Source: an uncultured Oscillospiraceae bacterium (GTDB taxonomy: Bacteria; Bacillota; Clostridia; Oscillospirales; Oscillospiraceae). Taken from it: a stretch of 64,000 bases of DNA. The translations under genes were made by a program, and so were the position numbers. How positions within the stretch are numbered: position 1 is the stretch's first letter; every line of letters begins with the position of its first letter. This document shows positions 49,151 through 58,099 of this stretch, piece after piece. The stretch is from the NCBI GenBank assembly GCA_947632175.1, contig CANROC010000001.1:186001-250000 (forward strand), read 5' to 3'. The notes below the pieces were generated by a model, which was not told the origin of the DNA, did not search any database, and saw only the letters and a program-made list of their open reading frames with translations.

Positions 49151-49663
49151 ATGTCCATGGAGGAAAGACTCATCTCTCTTCGGAAAGGCCGCGGCATGTC
49201 CCAGCTGGAAGCCGCCGAAGCGCTGGGCGTATCCCGGCAGGCCGTATCCAAATGGGAATCGGGCGCAGCCGTCCCGTCCATCGACAACCTGCGGGCCATC
49301 AGCCGGCTCTATGAGGTCACCATCGACCATCTTGTGGGAAACGAAGATGCGTCTCCCGTTCTGTCCCCCGGGCCGGACGCCTCCGCCGAGCCGGAGTTCC
49401 CCCACGCGCCGGCCGGCCCCAAGGGGACTGACGGCAAAAGAACAAGGGAGCTGGTCCTCTGCCTGATCTGTCTCCTGGTCGCGGTCATCCTCGTGCTGAC
49501 GGCGGTGGTGATCGATCTGACCACGCCCCAAGAGGAGCCCGAGGTCTTCAGGTTTGACGATCTCATCTGCGAGGACTGGAGTACCGCCGACGTCCGGGAA
49601 TTTCACATGGACTGGAGCCTGCCCCCGGAAAGCGCGGGCGCGGACGCCGGAAGAGAGCCGTGA
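49151..49663 (+). CDS. XRE regulator with membrane helix, probably cut short by an in-frame TGA
   Basis: 170 aa as it stands. The HTH domain (1-62: MEERLISLRKGRGMSQLEAAEALGVSRQAVSKWESG) is followed by a linker, a membrane helix (about 100-122) and the start of an extracytoplasmic domain (FRFDDLICEDWSTADVREFHMDWSLPPESA). After the TGA at 49661-49663 the same frame reads on for 36 codons (GVLHGRLGFRNSSDTAVRAS...ALPFEKEV) before a TAA at 49772-49774, and this tail looks like a natural continuation. A nonsense mutation or sequence error is likely. Start fixed by GGGGGCGAG before the ATG. Confidence 0.75.
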   Translation: MSMEERLISLRKGRGMSQLEAAEALGVSRQAVSKWESGAAVPSIDNLRAISRLYEVTIDHLVGNEDASPVLSPGPDASAEPEFPHAPAGPKGTDGKRTRELVLCLICLLVAVILVLTAVVIDLTTPQEEPEVFRFDDLICEDWSTADVREFHMDWSLPPESAGADAGREP

Positions 49664-49774
49664 GGCGTCCTCCACGGCCGCCTCGGCTTCAGGAACAGCT
49701 CCGATACCGCCGTCAGGGCATCCGGGTACGTTTTCGAGTCAGAAGCCGCTTTGCCTTTTGAGAAGGAGGTCTAA
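49664..49774 (+). pseudogene. Downstream remainder of the XRE membrane regulator
   Basis: 36 in-frame codons between TGA and TAA with coding-like composition, encoding a beta-strand-like stretch that plausibly completes the extracytoplasmic domain of the gene at 49151. The AGGAGG site for the next gene overlaps its last codons, as expected of two adjacent real genes. Confidence 0.55.
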
Positions 49775-49776
49775 CC

Positions 49777-50226
49777 ATGAAAAAAACGCTGATGCTGGTC
49801 TGCGCCCTCTTCATCGTCCTCGGCGCCGCGCTGACCGCCTACGCCGCCCCGGAACCCCCGGAGGCCCCATCGCCCCCTGTGTCCCCGAAGCCTGACGGGA
49901 TGCCCGCCGCGGACGAGCCGGTACCGGAAGCGGAGCCCGACGGCTCGTCTCCCGACCCTGCGGACTATTTTGAAGTCAACGAACAGGGCCAGACCTACGG
50001 GTTCGACAAGTATGACAACGTGACGCCCGACCTGATCGCCGCCATCGGCCTGAACGGAGTCCACGGATACGTCTACCAAACGGAGCTCCTCAGCGCCGGC
50101 GCTAAGCGCTCCCCGGACGATGCGGTGACGGACGTCCCCGCGTCCATCCCCCTCTACGCCTCCGACGGCGTCACCGTCCTCAGCCAGTTCCCCATCGGCC
50201 CCCGGTCCGACGACGTCCGCGGATGA
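49777..50226 (+). CDS. Predicted secreted protein, unknown function
   Basis: 149 aa with a clear signal peptide (MKKTLMLVCALFIVLGAALTAYA, cleavage after about residue 23), then a Pro-rich spacer (24-65) and a small domain (66-149) with EQGQTYGFDKYDNVTPDLIAAIGLNGVHGYVYQTELL. That last region resembles short helical segments repeated in some clostridial surface proteins, but I cannot name the family. AAGGAGG precedes the ATG. Placed directly after the membrane XRE regulator, it may be its target. Confidence 0.7.
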   Translation: MKKTLMLVCALFIVLGAALTAYAAPEPPEAPSPPVSPKPDGMPAADEPVPEAEPDGSSPDPADYFEVNEQGQTYGFDKYDNVTPDLIAAIGLNGVHGYVYQTELLSAGAKRSPDDAVTDVPASIPLYASDGVTVLSQFPIGPRSDDVRG

Positions 50227-51421
50227 TAGCGCCAATTTCGCCCCCGTCGTAGGGGGGCGAGCGTTGATTGACGGACCGGTATCGATGACCCGCCCCGCCA
50301 AAGCCCCTCCCTCCGGGAGGGGTGCCCGAGCGCAGCGACGTGCAGGGTGGGGGCGTCTATTTTTCCCGCCTGTAGGGGCCGCCACTCTTGGCGGCCCGCG
50401 TTGCGTCTATTGACCCGTCCCAATCACCGCCGTACGGGCCGCATCTCCGCGCCAAGAGCCGCCGCTGCGCGGCGGTTGCGCTCGTGATGCGCGCCTGCGG
50501 ACGCAGCGCCCACAGCGGCCCGTGCTTTCGTTGACCGACATGTACCGTTTTATCGGAACCGTTCCCGTAATACAACGTGGTCACGGGCCGCCAAGAGTGG
50601 CGGCCCCTACGGCGTAATTGGGGCGGATTCGGTTTATCGGAACCGCTCCGAAAACGCACCTTTTTGCCCCTCCCACGGAGGGGCGGCACGAAGCACCGAA
50701 AGGGTCCGCGCGGCGGCGGGAAAAAGGTTTGCGGCTGACGCCGCATTCTTTATATTCCCCACCCGCCCGCCCCCGCCGCCGCGCCACCAGCCCGCGAAAT
50801 TTGCCGTAGGGGTCGCCGTCCTCGGCGACCCGCCCATCGAAAATTGACACGTCCCGAACACCGCCGTACGGGCCGCTGCCCACAGCGGCCCTTTTTCGTT
50901 GACCGACATGTACCGTTTTATCGGAACCGTTTCGTTACGCAACGTGGGCACGGGCGGACACATAGGTCCGCCCCTACGGGGGATATGGAAGGTTATCCCA
51001 TTTAACCGACATTGGATGTTGTCGCAACGCGGGTCGCCGAGGACGGCGACCCCTACGGCGTTCATCGGGGGCAATCCGAAATCTGCAACGCGGGCCGCCA
51101 GGAGTGGCGGCCCCTACGGCATAATTGGGGCGGATTTGTTTTATCGGAACCGGTTGGATAACACACCCTGTAGGGGCCGCCACTCCTGGCGGCCCGCACG
51201 TAGTATGTCTCGTTTATCGGAAGCCCCAGCGACTCTCCACGGGCTCGAATACCCCGGCCCTGCGGGGCCACCCCTTTTTCCGAAAAAGGGGTTGGGGGAA
51301 TAAGGTTGCGGCGCTTTGCGCCACCTTTATAAAATATTGCGCCGCAGGCGCAACCTTTTTCGCCCCCTCCTCGTAGGAGGGGGGCAGGGGGGCAGCGAGC
51401 GTGGGACATGAGAGCGGTATC
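50227..51421. repeat. Longest intergenic hairpin mosaic (convergent, secreted protein / ABC permease)
   Basis: About 1.2 kb with no gene. Units seen: CCTCCCTCCGGGAGGGG (50308), GGGGCCGCC-ACTCTT (50374), an interrupted hairpin with insert (50436-50521), GGGCCGCC-AAGAGT (50586), the GAATGCGGC block inverted (about 50690-50790), TCGCC/GGCGA hairpins (50806, 51028), GGGCCGCT-GCCCAC-AGCGGCCC (50869), GGGCGGACACATAGGTCC (50953), GGGCCGCC-AGGAGT (51089), GGGGCCGCC-ACTCCT (51172), the TTTTTCGGAAAAAGGGG block (51278) and CCCCTCCTCGTAGGAGGGGG (51363). Linkers TTTATCGGAACCG and GACATGTACCGTTTTATCGG recur. Confidence 0.82.
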
Positions 51422-51451
51422 AAAAACAGCGGGCGGGGTCGGACCCCGCCC
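51422..51451 (-). terminator. Terminator of the GntR-ABC cassette
   Basis: GGGCGGGGTC pairs with GACCCCGCCC; on the minus strand a short spacer and TTTTTG follow. Confidence 0.75.
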
Positions 51452-51465
51452 TTGCTTATTTCGCT

Positions 51466-52269
51466 TTACTCCAAATTCAACCTATGCCTCATAAACCACA
51501 CCGTGATGCCATAATAGGCCCCGGAGAAGAGGATGAGGTAGCCGGCGGTGAGGGCGCAGAGGGCGCGCCAGGCGGTCATGGCGGCGAAGCCGTCGTAGAA
51601 GGCGTCGATGAGGCCGTCCAGTATGGTCCCGGACAGGCTGTTGAGGGCGTAGACCGCAAGGCTCGTCGCGAACACCAGGCCCAGGAACGTCAGGATGCTC
51701 CACAGCATCTTCGGGGAGGAAAAGGCGTGGCCCACCGCCAGGGAGGCGTAGATCATCAGGCTCAGGTAGACGCTCCCCAGGACCATGAGGCCCAGGAGCT
51801 CCGCCAGGATCTCGGTGTTTTGAAGATTCCCCAGCGACTTCATCAGCTCCAGAAAAACATTCGCCATGTCGTGGACAAAATCCGCGTCCGCCGCCACGAG
51901 GAGGGCCGACAGGACGAACACCACCGCCGCCAGGGCGTACCAGAGGGTGGCGACCAGGACCTTGGCCCAGATGTGGGCGTGGATGCTCACCGGCAGTGTG
52001 TGCATGACGTACCCCTCGTCCCGCAGGAGGTTCTTGCGGAACCGCTGGACCATGGCGAAGACGGTGACCAGGCCCACGGCCATCATCCCCACGCCAAAGA
52101 CGATGATGAGGATGGTGAAGAGGATCGCCAGCGGCGCCGGGACGTCCTTCCCGTTCAGGGTCCGCAAGGCCACATTCGTCAGCGCCGCGACCAGCAGTAA
52201 GAGGCCGTAGAGCGGCAGCATGGTATGGGCCGTGGCCCGGATCTCGTGCTTTAAAAGCTTTCCTAACAT
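51466..52269 (-). CDS. ABC transporter permease
   Basis: 267-aa membrane protein with about six helices and a short N-terminal cytoplasmic segment (MLGKLLKHEIRATAHTMLPL), like ABC-2 type permeases of bacitracin- or YtrBCDEF-type exporters. It overlaps the ATPase gene by 7 nt and is the last gene of a GntR-ATPase-permease cassette. The substrate is not evident; such cassettes often respond to cell-wall-active compounds. Confidence 0.85.
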   Translation of the reverse strand: MLGKLLKHEIRATAHTMLPLYGLLLLVAALTNVALRTLNGKDVPAPLAILFTILIIVFGVGMMAVGLVTVFAMVQRFRKNLLRDEGYVMHTLPVSIHAHIWAKVLVATLWYALAAVVFVLSALLVAADADFVHDMANVFLELMKSLGNLQNTEILAELLGLMVLGSVYLSLMIYASLAVGHAFSSPKMLWSILTFLGLVFATSLAVYALNSLSGTILDGLIDAFYDGFAAMTAWRALCALTAGYLILFSGAYYGITVWFMRHRLNLE

Positions 52270-52958
52270 CTGAACACCTCCCTGAAAACCTCGTCCACGC
52301 TTTTGCCCCGCTGTTCCCGCAGATCGTCCGCCGAGGCGTTCAGCAGGAGCCTTCCGCGGCTGATGAAGACCACGTCGTCCAGCACCTTTTCCACGTCGGC
52401 GATGAGGTGGGTGGAGATGATCACCGCCGCCTCCGGATTGTAGCTCCGGATGATGGTGCTGAGAATGAAATCCCGGGCCGCCGGGTCCACGCCGCCGATG
52501 GGCTCGTCCAGCAGGTAGAGCTTCGCCTTTCTGGACATCACCAGGATGAGCTGGACCTTCTCCCGGTTGCCCTTGGACAGGTGCTTGAACCGCCGCTTGG
52601 GGTCGATCTCCAGCCGGGAGAGCATCTCCGTGGCCGCCGCCCGGTCAAAATCCCCGTAGAAGTCGCCGTAAAACCCCAGAAGCCCCTGGACGCTCATCCA
52701 CTCCGGCAGGCACGCCCGCTCGGGGAGATAGGAGACGAGCTTTTTCGACTCCACCCCCGGCTCCCGCCCGTCAATGAGTACCTGTCCCTCGCTGGGCCGC
52801 AGCAGCCCGTTGGCCAGCTTGATGAGCGTCGTCTTCCCGCTTCCGTTGGGCCCCAGAAGCCCCACGATGCGCCCCGGCTCCACCGCCAGGTCCAGCCCCT
52901 CCAGGGCGCTGACGCTCCCGTAGCGCTTGGAAAGGCCCGCGCATTTAAGTATCGCCAT
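52263..52958 (-). CDS. ABC transporter ATP-binding protein
   Basis: 231-aa ATPase: Walker A GPNGSGKTT (about 37-45), the signature region LSKGNREKVQL (a degenerate LSGGQ), Walker B KLYLLDEPIGGVD and the H-loop ISTHL. It pairs with the permease at 51466. Start at the ATG at 52958, 8 nt after GGAGG; it overlaps the GntR gene by 14 nt. Confidence 0.9.
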   Translation of the reverse strand: MAILKCAGLSKRYGSVSALEGLDLAVEPGRIVGLLGPNGSGKTTLIKLANGLLRPSEGQVLIDGREPGVESKKLVSYLPERACLPEWMSVQGLLGFYGDFYGDFDRAAATEMLSRLEIDPKRRFKHLSKGNREKVQLILVMSRKAKLYLLDEPIGGVDPAARDFILSTIIRSYNPEAAVIISTHLIADVEKVLDDVVFISRGRLLLNASADDLREQRGKSVDEVFREVFRC

Positions 52959-53325
52959 TGTCAATTCCTCCTTCTTGATCGCTGATGAGTTGTTCGATCT
53001 CCTCCCGGGTAAAGCCCAGGGCCCTCATGTCCTCCAAAAACGCCCGGACCGTCCCGTCCGCCAGCTCCCGCCGCAGGCGCTCGATGGTCCCGGCGTCCTC
53101 GGTGACGAACCGGCCCGCCGTGCGCTGGGCGTACACCAGCCCCTGGCGCTCCAGCTCCGTCAACGCCCGCTGGGCGGTGTTGGGGTTGACCCCCGCCTCC
53201 AGCGCCATCTCCCGCACCGCCGGCAGCCGCTCCCCCGGCCCAAACTCCCCGGCCACGATCCCCCGCTTCACATTCTCCACCATCTGCGCCCAAATCGGCC
53301 CCTCCCCATCAAGCTTCCACTCCAT
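52945..53325 (-). CDS. GntR-family (YtrA-type) repressor
   Basis: 126-aa short GntR protein. The winged-helix DNA-binding domain (10-75) has GPIWAQMVENVKRGIVAGEFGPGERLPAVREMALEAGVNPNTAQRALTELERQGLV, followed only by a short helical tail that dimerises, as in YtrA. AAAGGAGG precedes the ATG at 53325. First gene of the cassette, so it probably represses it. The AT-rich stretch just upstream (53340-53390) is the likely promoter/operator. Confidence 0.9.
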   Translation of the reverse strand: MEWKLDGEGPIWAQMVENVKRGIVAGEFGPGERLPAVREMALEAGVNPNTAQRALTELERQGLVYAQRTAGRFVTEDAGTIERLRRELADGTVRAFLEDMRALGFTREEIEQLISDQEGGIDNGDT

Positions 53326-53927
53326 GGCGTCCTCCTTTCGTGTGATTGTACTAGGCAATTAATACAATAATACAGTTGTGGCAGTTTGTCAAGGGGTTTT
53401 TGCAAAAAAAATTTCCGCCGCGGCGGCGAAAAAAGGGTGGGCGCGTGTTTTCGGAACCATCACCGTCCCGCCACGTGCCACGGGCGGACCCATGGGTCCG
53501 CCCCTACGGGGGATGTGGGAGGTTATCCCATTTAACCGACATTGGATGTTGTCGGAACGCGGGTCGCCGAGGACGGCGACCCCTACGGCGTTGATTGGGG
53601 CGGATTCGTTTTTCGGGACCGGTCTGTTATCCTACGTTCGCTGCCCCCCTACCCCCCTCCTACGAGGAGGGGGCTCCGAGACGGGGGCGGGCGCGATTTA
53701 TCGGGACCGTTGCGACAACGTACCTTGTAGGGGCCGCCACTCTTGGCGGCCCGTGCTTCCGTTGACCGATATGTACCGTTTTATCGGACCCGTTCCCGTC
53801 ACGCAACGTGGCACGGGCGGACACATGGGTCCGCCCCTACGGGGGATGTGGGAGGTTATCCCATTCAGCCGACATTGGTGGTCATCGCAACGCGGGCCGC
53901 CAGGAGTGGCGGCCCCTACGGCAATGC
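53326..53927. repeat. Intergenic hairpin mosaic between GntR and spoVAE
   Basis: About 70 nt of AT-rich promoter DNA for the GntR cassette, then mosaic: GGGCGGACCCATGGGTCC (53482), GGGTCGCC-GAGGAC-GGCGACCC (53560), CCCCTCCTACGAGGAGGGGG (53656), GGGGCCGCC-ACTCTT (53730), GGGCGGACACATGGGTCC (53814) and GGGCCGCC-AGGAGT (53895), joined by GGTTATCCCATT and TTTATCGG linkers. No gene. Confidence 0.8.
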
Positions 53928-54293
53928 TTATTTCTTCGCCCCCGGCTTAAAGAGCAGGGCGACCAGGTACCCGAAGAACACGGCGGCGGCGAGGCCCCCC
54001 GCGGCGGCGGTGAAGCCGCCGGTGAAGGCGCCCAGGAGGCCCTTTTGCTCCACGGCCTTTTTGACGCCCTTGGCCAGGTTGTTGCCGAAGCCCGTGAGGG
54101 GGACGGTGGCGCCGGCGCCGGCGAATTTGACGATGGGCTCGTAGAGGCCCAGGGCCCCCAGGAGGACGCCGGCCACCACGAAGCTTGTGAGGATGCGGGC
54201 GGGGGTGAGCCTTGTCTTGTCCACCAGGATCTGGCCGATGGCGCAGATGACTCCGCCCACGGCGAAGGCTTTCACATAGTCCAGAACTTCCAT
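53928..54293 (-). CDS. spoVAE: Stage V sporulation protein AE
   Basis: 121-aa membrane protein (SpoVAEb type) with about three to four helices, starting EVLDYVKAFAVGGVICAIGQILVDKTRLTPARILTSFV. Part of the SpoVA channel that moves Ca-dipicolinate into spores and out in germination. It lies 9 nt after spoVAD. Confidence 0.93.
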   Translation of the reverse strand: MEVLDYVKAFAVGGVICAIGQILVDKTRLTPARILTSFVVAGVLLGALGLYEPIVKFAGAGATVPLTGFGNNLAKGVKKAVEQKGLLGAFTGGFTAAAGGLAAAVFFGYLVALLFKPGAKK

Positions 54294-54302
54294 ACGTTCA
54301 CC

Positions 54303-55319
54303 TCATTTATCACAGGAGATGGCCACCGCGCAGGCGATGGAGGGGATGGACTCCCCCTGCTGGGTGGTGGTGGGAGAGAGGAGCGCGCCGGTGGCGGTGA
54401 AGAGGATGTTGCGCCACTTGCCCTCCCGCATCCCGTTGAGCAGATACCCGCACAGGACGCTGGCCGAGCAGCCGCAGCCGGAGCCGCCGGCGTGGACGTC
54501 CTGCTTTTTGCGGTCGAAGATGAGCAGGCCGCAGTCGGCGTGCCGGGGGGCCAGGTCCACTCCGTCGGCGGCGAAGAAGTCGCAGAGGATCCGGCTGCCG
54601 ATGGCCCCCAGGTCCCCGGTGACGATGAGGTCGTAGGCGTCCGGCCCGACGCCCCGGTCCTCCAGGTGGGTCTTGATGGTGTCGTAGGCGGCGGTGGCCA
54701 TGGCCGCGCCCATGTGGTTGGCGTCGGTGGTGCCGTTGTCCACGATCTTGCCGGGGGTGACGAATTTGACGTAAGGCCCGGGGCCGTCGATGGACAAAAT
54801 CGCCGCGCCGGAGCCGGTGACGGTCCACTGGGCGGAGGGCGGGCGCTGGCCGCCGTACTCCAGGGGCGTGCGGAACTGCCGCTCGGCGGAGCAGAAGTGG
54901 GAGCTCGTCACCGCCATGGCCTTGTCGGTGAAGCCGCCATCGATGGTGAGGGCGGCCAGGGCCAGCGTCTCGGCCATGGTGGAGCAGGCCCCGTAGACGC
55001 CGAACAGGGGGATGCCCAGCTCCCGCATCCCGAAGGTGGTGCCGGTACACTGGTTGAGGAGGTCCCCGCAGAAGACGCAGTTGACGTCCGTGGGGGCCAG
55101 GGACGCCTTGGTGAGGGCCAGGGAGACGGCCTTTTTCACGAAGGCGCTTTCGGCCTTCTCCCAGCTCTTTTCCCCGAAAAAGGGGTCCTGGGTGATGAAG
55201 TCGAAGGAGTCCCGCAGGGGCCCGTCGCCCTCCTTCTTCCCCACCGCGCAGGCGTGTCCCGCGAAGGACGGCGGGTTCCACAGGGCGAAGGTCTGTTTGC
55301 CGATAAGCTTGGAAGACAT
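54303..55319 (-). CDS. spoVAD: Stage V sporulation protein AD
   Basis: 338-aa thiolase-fold protein that binds dipicolinic acid on the outer face of the SpoVA channel. Typical features: GKQTFALWNPPSFAGHACAVG at the start, FGVYGACSTMAETLALA, CGCSASVLCGYLL. Start at the ATG at 55319 with GGTGATC upstream. The usual upstream partner spoVAC is not here; the next gene, guaB, is divergent. Confidence 0.94.
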   Translation of the reverse strand: MSSKLIGKQTFALWNPPSFAGHACAVGKKEGDGPLRDSFDFITQDPFFGEKSWEKAESAFVKKAVSLALTKASLAPTDVNCVFCGDLLNQCTGTTFGMRELGIPLFGVYGACSTMAETLALAALTIDGGFTDKAMAVTSSHFCSAERQFRTPLEYGGQRPPSAQWTVTGSGAAILSIDGPGPYVKFVTPGKIVDNGTTDANHMGAAMATAAYDTIKTHLEDRGVGPDAYDLIVTGDLGAIGSRILCDFFAADGVDLAPRHADCGLLIFDRKKQDVHAGGSGCGCSASVLCGYLLNGMREGKWRNILFTATGALLSPTTTQQGESIPSIACAVAISCDK

Positions 55320-55456
55320 ATGATCACCACGCATTTTTTGATTCATCGGGACTAGCTTGCCACGGCGGCGGGAAAAAATACGCCCGCGCCCCGCGCTTTA
55401 TGTGAAATTGCCGGAGTTGCCCGTTGATACGACTTCCAGAATCGGCGGAAAAAATC

Positions 55457-55486
55457 TTGACAGTCACGCGCGAAAAATGGTAACAT
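55457..55486 (+). promoter_or_regulatory. Promoter of guaB
   Basis: TTGACA (55457-55462), an 18-nt spacer and TAACAT (55481-55486), about 40 nt upstream of guaB. No purine riboswitch fold is seen in the short leader. Confidence 0.65.
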
Positions 55487-55526
55487 ACGTGACAATAGGA
55501 ACGATCTTTTAAGGAGGAATCAGACT

Positions 55527-57032
55527 ATGGCGTACTTTTACCCGGAACCCTCGCGCACCTTCAGCGAGTATCTCCTTGTCCCCGGCTACTCGGGCCCCAA
55601 CTGCGTCCCCGACAACGTGAGCCTGCGCACGCCCCTGGTGAAGTATAAGCTGGGCGAGGAGCCGGCTATCTCCATGAACATCCCCATGACCTCCGCCATC
55701 ATGCAGGCGGTCAGCGACGACAAAATGGCCGTCGCCCTGGCACGGGAGGGCGGCGTCAGCTTCATCTACGGCTCCCAGTCCGTGGAGGACCAGGCCGCCA
55801 TGGTGGCGCGGGTCAAGGCGTACAAGGCCGGGTTCGTCATCTCCGACTCCAACATCAAGCCCACCGCCACCCTCAATGAGCTCCTGGAGCTCACCGCCCG
55901 CACGGGCCACTCCACCGTGGCCGTCACCGAGGACGGCAGCCCCAACGGGAAGCTCCTGGGCATGGTGACCCGCCGGGACTACCGCCTCTCCCGCATGACC
56001 GGCCTTGAGACGGTGGAAAGCTTCATGACCCCCCTGGGCAAGCTGGTCACCGCCCCCGCCTCCACCACCCTCAAGGAGGCCAACGACATCATCTGGGAGC
56101 ACAAGGTCAACACCCTGCCCATCGTGGACGACGACGGCGGGCTCGTCTACTTCGTCTTCCGCAAGGACTACGACTCCCACAAGGAAAACCCCCTGGAGCT
56201 TTTGGATAAGAGCAAGAAGTACGTGGTGGGCGCGGGCATCAACACCCGCGATTACGCGACCCGCGTCCCCGCCCTCCTGGAGGCCGGCGCGGACGTGCTG
56301 TGCATCGACTCCTCGGAGGGCTTCTCCGAGTGGCAGCGCATGACCATCAACTGGATCCGTGAGCACTACGGCGACACCGTCAAGGTGGGCGCCGGCAACG
56401 TGGTGGACGCCGAGGGCTTCCGCTTCCTCGCCGAGGCGGGCGCGGACTTCGTGAAGGTGGGCATCGGCGGCGGCTCCATTTGCATCACCCGGGAGCAAAA
56501 GGGCATCGGCCGGGGCCAGGCCACCGCCCTCATCGACGTGTGCGCCGAGCGTGACCGGTATCTCGCCGAGACGGGCGTCTACGTCCCCGTCTGCTCCGAC
56601 GGCGGCATCGTCCACGACTACCACTTCACCCTGGCCCTGGCCATGGGCGCGGATTTCCTCATGCTGGGCCGGTATTTCGCCCGGTTCGACGAGTCCCCCA
56701 GCCGCCGCGTCAGCATCGGCGGCAGCTACATGAAGGAGTACTGGGGCGAGGGCAGCTCCCGCGCCCGCAACTGGCAGCGCTACGACGTGGGCGGCAAGGA
56801 GGGCATGGCCTTTGAGGAGGGCGTGGACTCCTACGTCCCCTACGCCGGCTCCCTCCACGACAACGTGGCCCTCACCCTCAGCAAGGTCCGCCACACCATG
56901 TGCAACTGCGGTGCGGTCACCATCCCGGAGCTCCAGAAAAACGCCAAGCTCACCTTAGTCTCCGCCACCAGCATCGTCGAAGGCGGCGCCCACGACGTGG
57001 TGCTCAAGGAGAACACGGGGGTCAAGAAATAA
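55527..57032 (+). CDS. guaB: IMP dehydrogenase, Tritrichomonas-like subtype
   Basis: 501-aa enzyme oxidising IMP to XMP, the first step to GMP. The barrel is interrupted by a CBS pair (about 110-215). The catalytic cysteine loop reads [12 protein letters not shown] rather than the usual GPGSICTTR, and the mobile flap has the Arg-Tyr pair in ARNWQRYD. Start [47 protein letters not shown] and the C-terminal [12 protein letters not shown] all match, from memory, the protozoan Tritrichomonas foetus IMPDH more than Bacillus GuaB. AAGGAGG precedes the ATG. Confidence 0.95.
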   Translation: MAYFYPEPSRTFSEYLLVPGYSGPNCVPDNVSLRTPLVKYKLGEEPAISMNIPMTSAIMQAVSDDKMAVALAREGGVSFIYGSQSVEDQAAMVARVKAYKAGFVISDSNIKPTATLNELLELTARTGHSTVAVTEDGSPNGKLLGMVTRRDYRLSRMTGLETVESFMTPLGKLVTAPASTTLKEANDIIWEHKVNTLPIVDDDGGLVYFVFRKDYDSHKENPLELLDKSKKYVVGAGINTRDYATRVPALLEAGADVLCIDSSEGFSEWQRMTINWIREHYGDTVKVGAGNVVDAEGFRFLAEAGADFVKVGIGGGSICITREQKGIGRGQATALIDVCAERDRYLAETGVYVPVCSDGGIVHDYHFTLALAMGADFLMLGRYFARFDESPSRRVSIGGSYMKEYWGEGSSRARNWQRYDVGGKEGMAFEEGVDSYVPYAGSLHDNVALTLSKVRHTMCNCGAVTIPELQKNAKLTLVSATSIVEGGAHDVVLKENTGVKK

Positions 57033-57095
57033 ACCCGGCTTTGTGCCAAGAAAACCGTACGAAAGCCCCGGCGTGCTTCACGCCGGGGCCTCCAG

Positions 57096-57380
57096 CCTGT
57101 CGAAAAAGGCCTGCGGCCTTTTCCGACAAAGGGGAACGTGCGAAAAAGATTTCGGAAATGTCTGCGGACATTTCCGAAATCTTTTTCTGCTGTTTTGCTC
57201 CGCGCACGGCCTCGTCGTCGCCGATGCCGCTTTGCCTCGGGCTCCCTCCGGTCGCCCTCGGGCGCTGGCATCGCTCCTCCTCCCCCCAGCGGGCTTCGCC
57301 CGCCGGGGACCCCGGTCCGCACACTCCGCAAAACAAAAGGTATTTTTTCCGACGTACATGCCGCCGGAAAAAATGCTCGA
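57096..57380 (+). repeat. Structured 3'-end element, copy B (after guaB)
   Basis: A hairpin CCCCGGCG/CGCCGGGG lies directly after guaB (57066-57088), then the three-copy element: hairpin 1 (TGTCGAAAAAGGCC / GGCCTTTTCCGACA), AAAGGGGAACGTGCG (57128-57142), hairpin 2 with loop TGCGG, outer stem TGTTTTGC (57191-57198) / GCAAAACA (57328-57335) and the terminal TTTTTTCC hairpin (about 57343-57373). Its central arm carries about 95 nt more than copy A, so that region tolerates large insertions. Confidence 0.75.
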
Positions 57381-58069
57381 TTTGAGTTTTTTGGCAAACT
57401 GAAGGCCCCGGCGTGTTTTATGCCGGGGCCTCCCTTTGTTTTGCCGCGCGGCACCACCCCTGCCGCTTGCGCGGCTGTCCCCTCCGTAGGAGGGGCAACG
57501 TAGTTGGAGGTAGGTGCGGTTTGTCGGGACCAATCTGTCATCCAACGTTCGCTTCCCCCCTGCCCCCCTCCTACGAGGAGGGGGCTCCGAGACGGGGCGG
57601 TTGCGTTTTATCGGAACCGCTTCAATATCGCAACCTCTTTTGCCCCTCCCTCCGGGAGGGGTGCCCGAGCGAAGCGACGGGCAGGGTGGGGGCGTCTATT
57701 TCACCTGTTTGCGTTATCCGCCGTAGGGGTCGCCGTCCCCGGCGGCCCTTGCTTCCGATAACCGACATTTTTCGTTTTATCGGAACCGTTCCCGTTCACG
57801 CAACGTGTCACGGGCGGACACATGGGTCCGCCCCTACGGGGAATGTGAAAGGTTATCCCATTCAACCAACGCCGGAGGTCATCGCAACGCGGGCCGCCAA
57901 GAGTGGCGGCCCCTACAGCGTTTGTCGGAGGCAATCAGAAACCTGCAACGCGGGTCGCCGGGGACGGCGACCCCTACGGCGTTTGTCGGGGGCAATCCGA
58001 ACCCTGCAACGAGGGCCGCTGTGGGCAGCGGCCCGTACGGCGTTAACTGAAAGCACTCCAAAAAACTGC
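57381..58069. repeat. Intergenic hairpin mosaic (guaB / glyA, convergent)
   Basis: No gene. A second CCCCGGCG/CGCCGGGG hairpin (57405-57432) closes the guaB side. Then follow a CCCCTCCGTAGGAGGGG palindrome (57478), CCCCTCCTACGAGGAGGGGG (57563), CCTCCCTCCGGGAGGGG (57645), TCGCC/GGCGG (57727), GGGCGGACACATGGGTCC (57812), GGGCCGCC-AAGAGT (57890), GGGTCGCC-GGGGAC (57951) and GGGCCGCT-GTGGGC-AGCGGCCC (58013), with GGTTATCCCATTCAACC and TTTATCGGAACCG linkers. Confidence 0.8.
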
Positions 58070-58098
58070 ACGGGCGGGTTCTAACCCCGCCCGTTTTC
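58070..58098 (-). terminator. Terminator of degV-glyA
   Basis: ACGGGCGGGGTTAGAACCCGCCCGT on the minus strand, followed by GCAG and TTTTTT. It begins 2-5 nt after the glyA stop. Confidence 0.8.
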
Positions 58099-58099
58099 C

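Noticed and set aside
49661-49663. Selenocysteine read-through at the in-frame TGA
   Set aside because: No SECIS-like hairpin follows at the right distance, and the position is not in a redox motif.
50227-51421. Several 60-150 codon open frames in the mosaics with recurring peptides such as GPPLRG and VIPFNRH
   Set aside because: They are translations of the same hairpin units in different frames and orientations, with no ribosome sites or start consistency.
55320-55526. Purine riboswitch before guaB
   Set aside because: The leader is only about 35 nt from the likely transcription start and lacks the conserved three-way junction.
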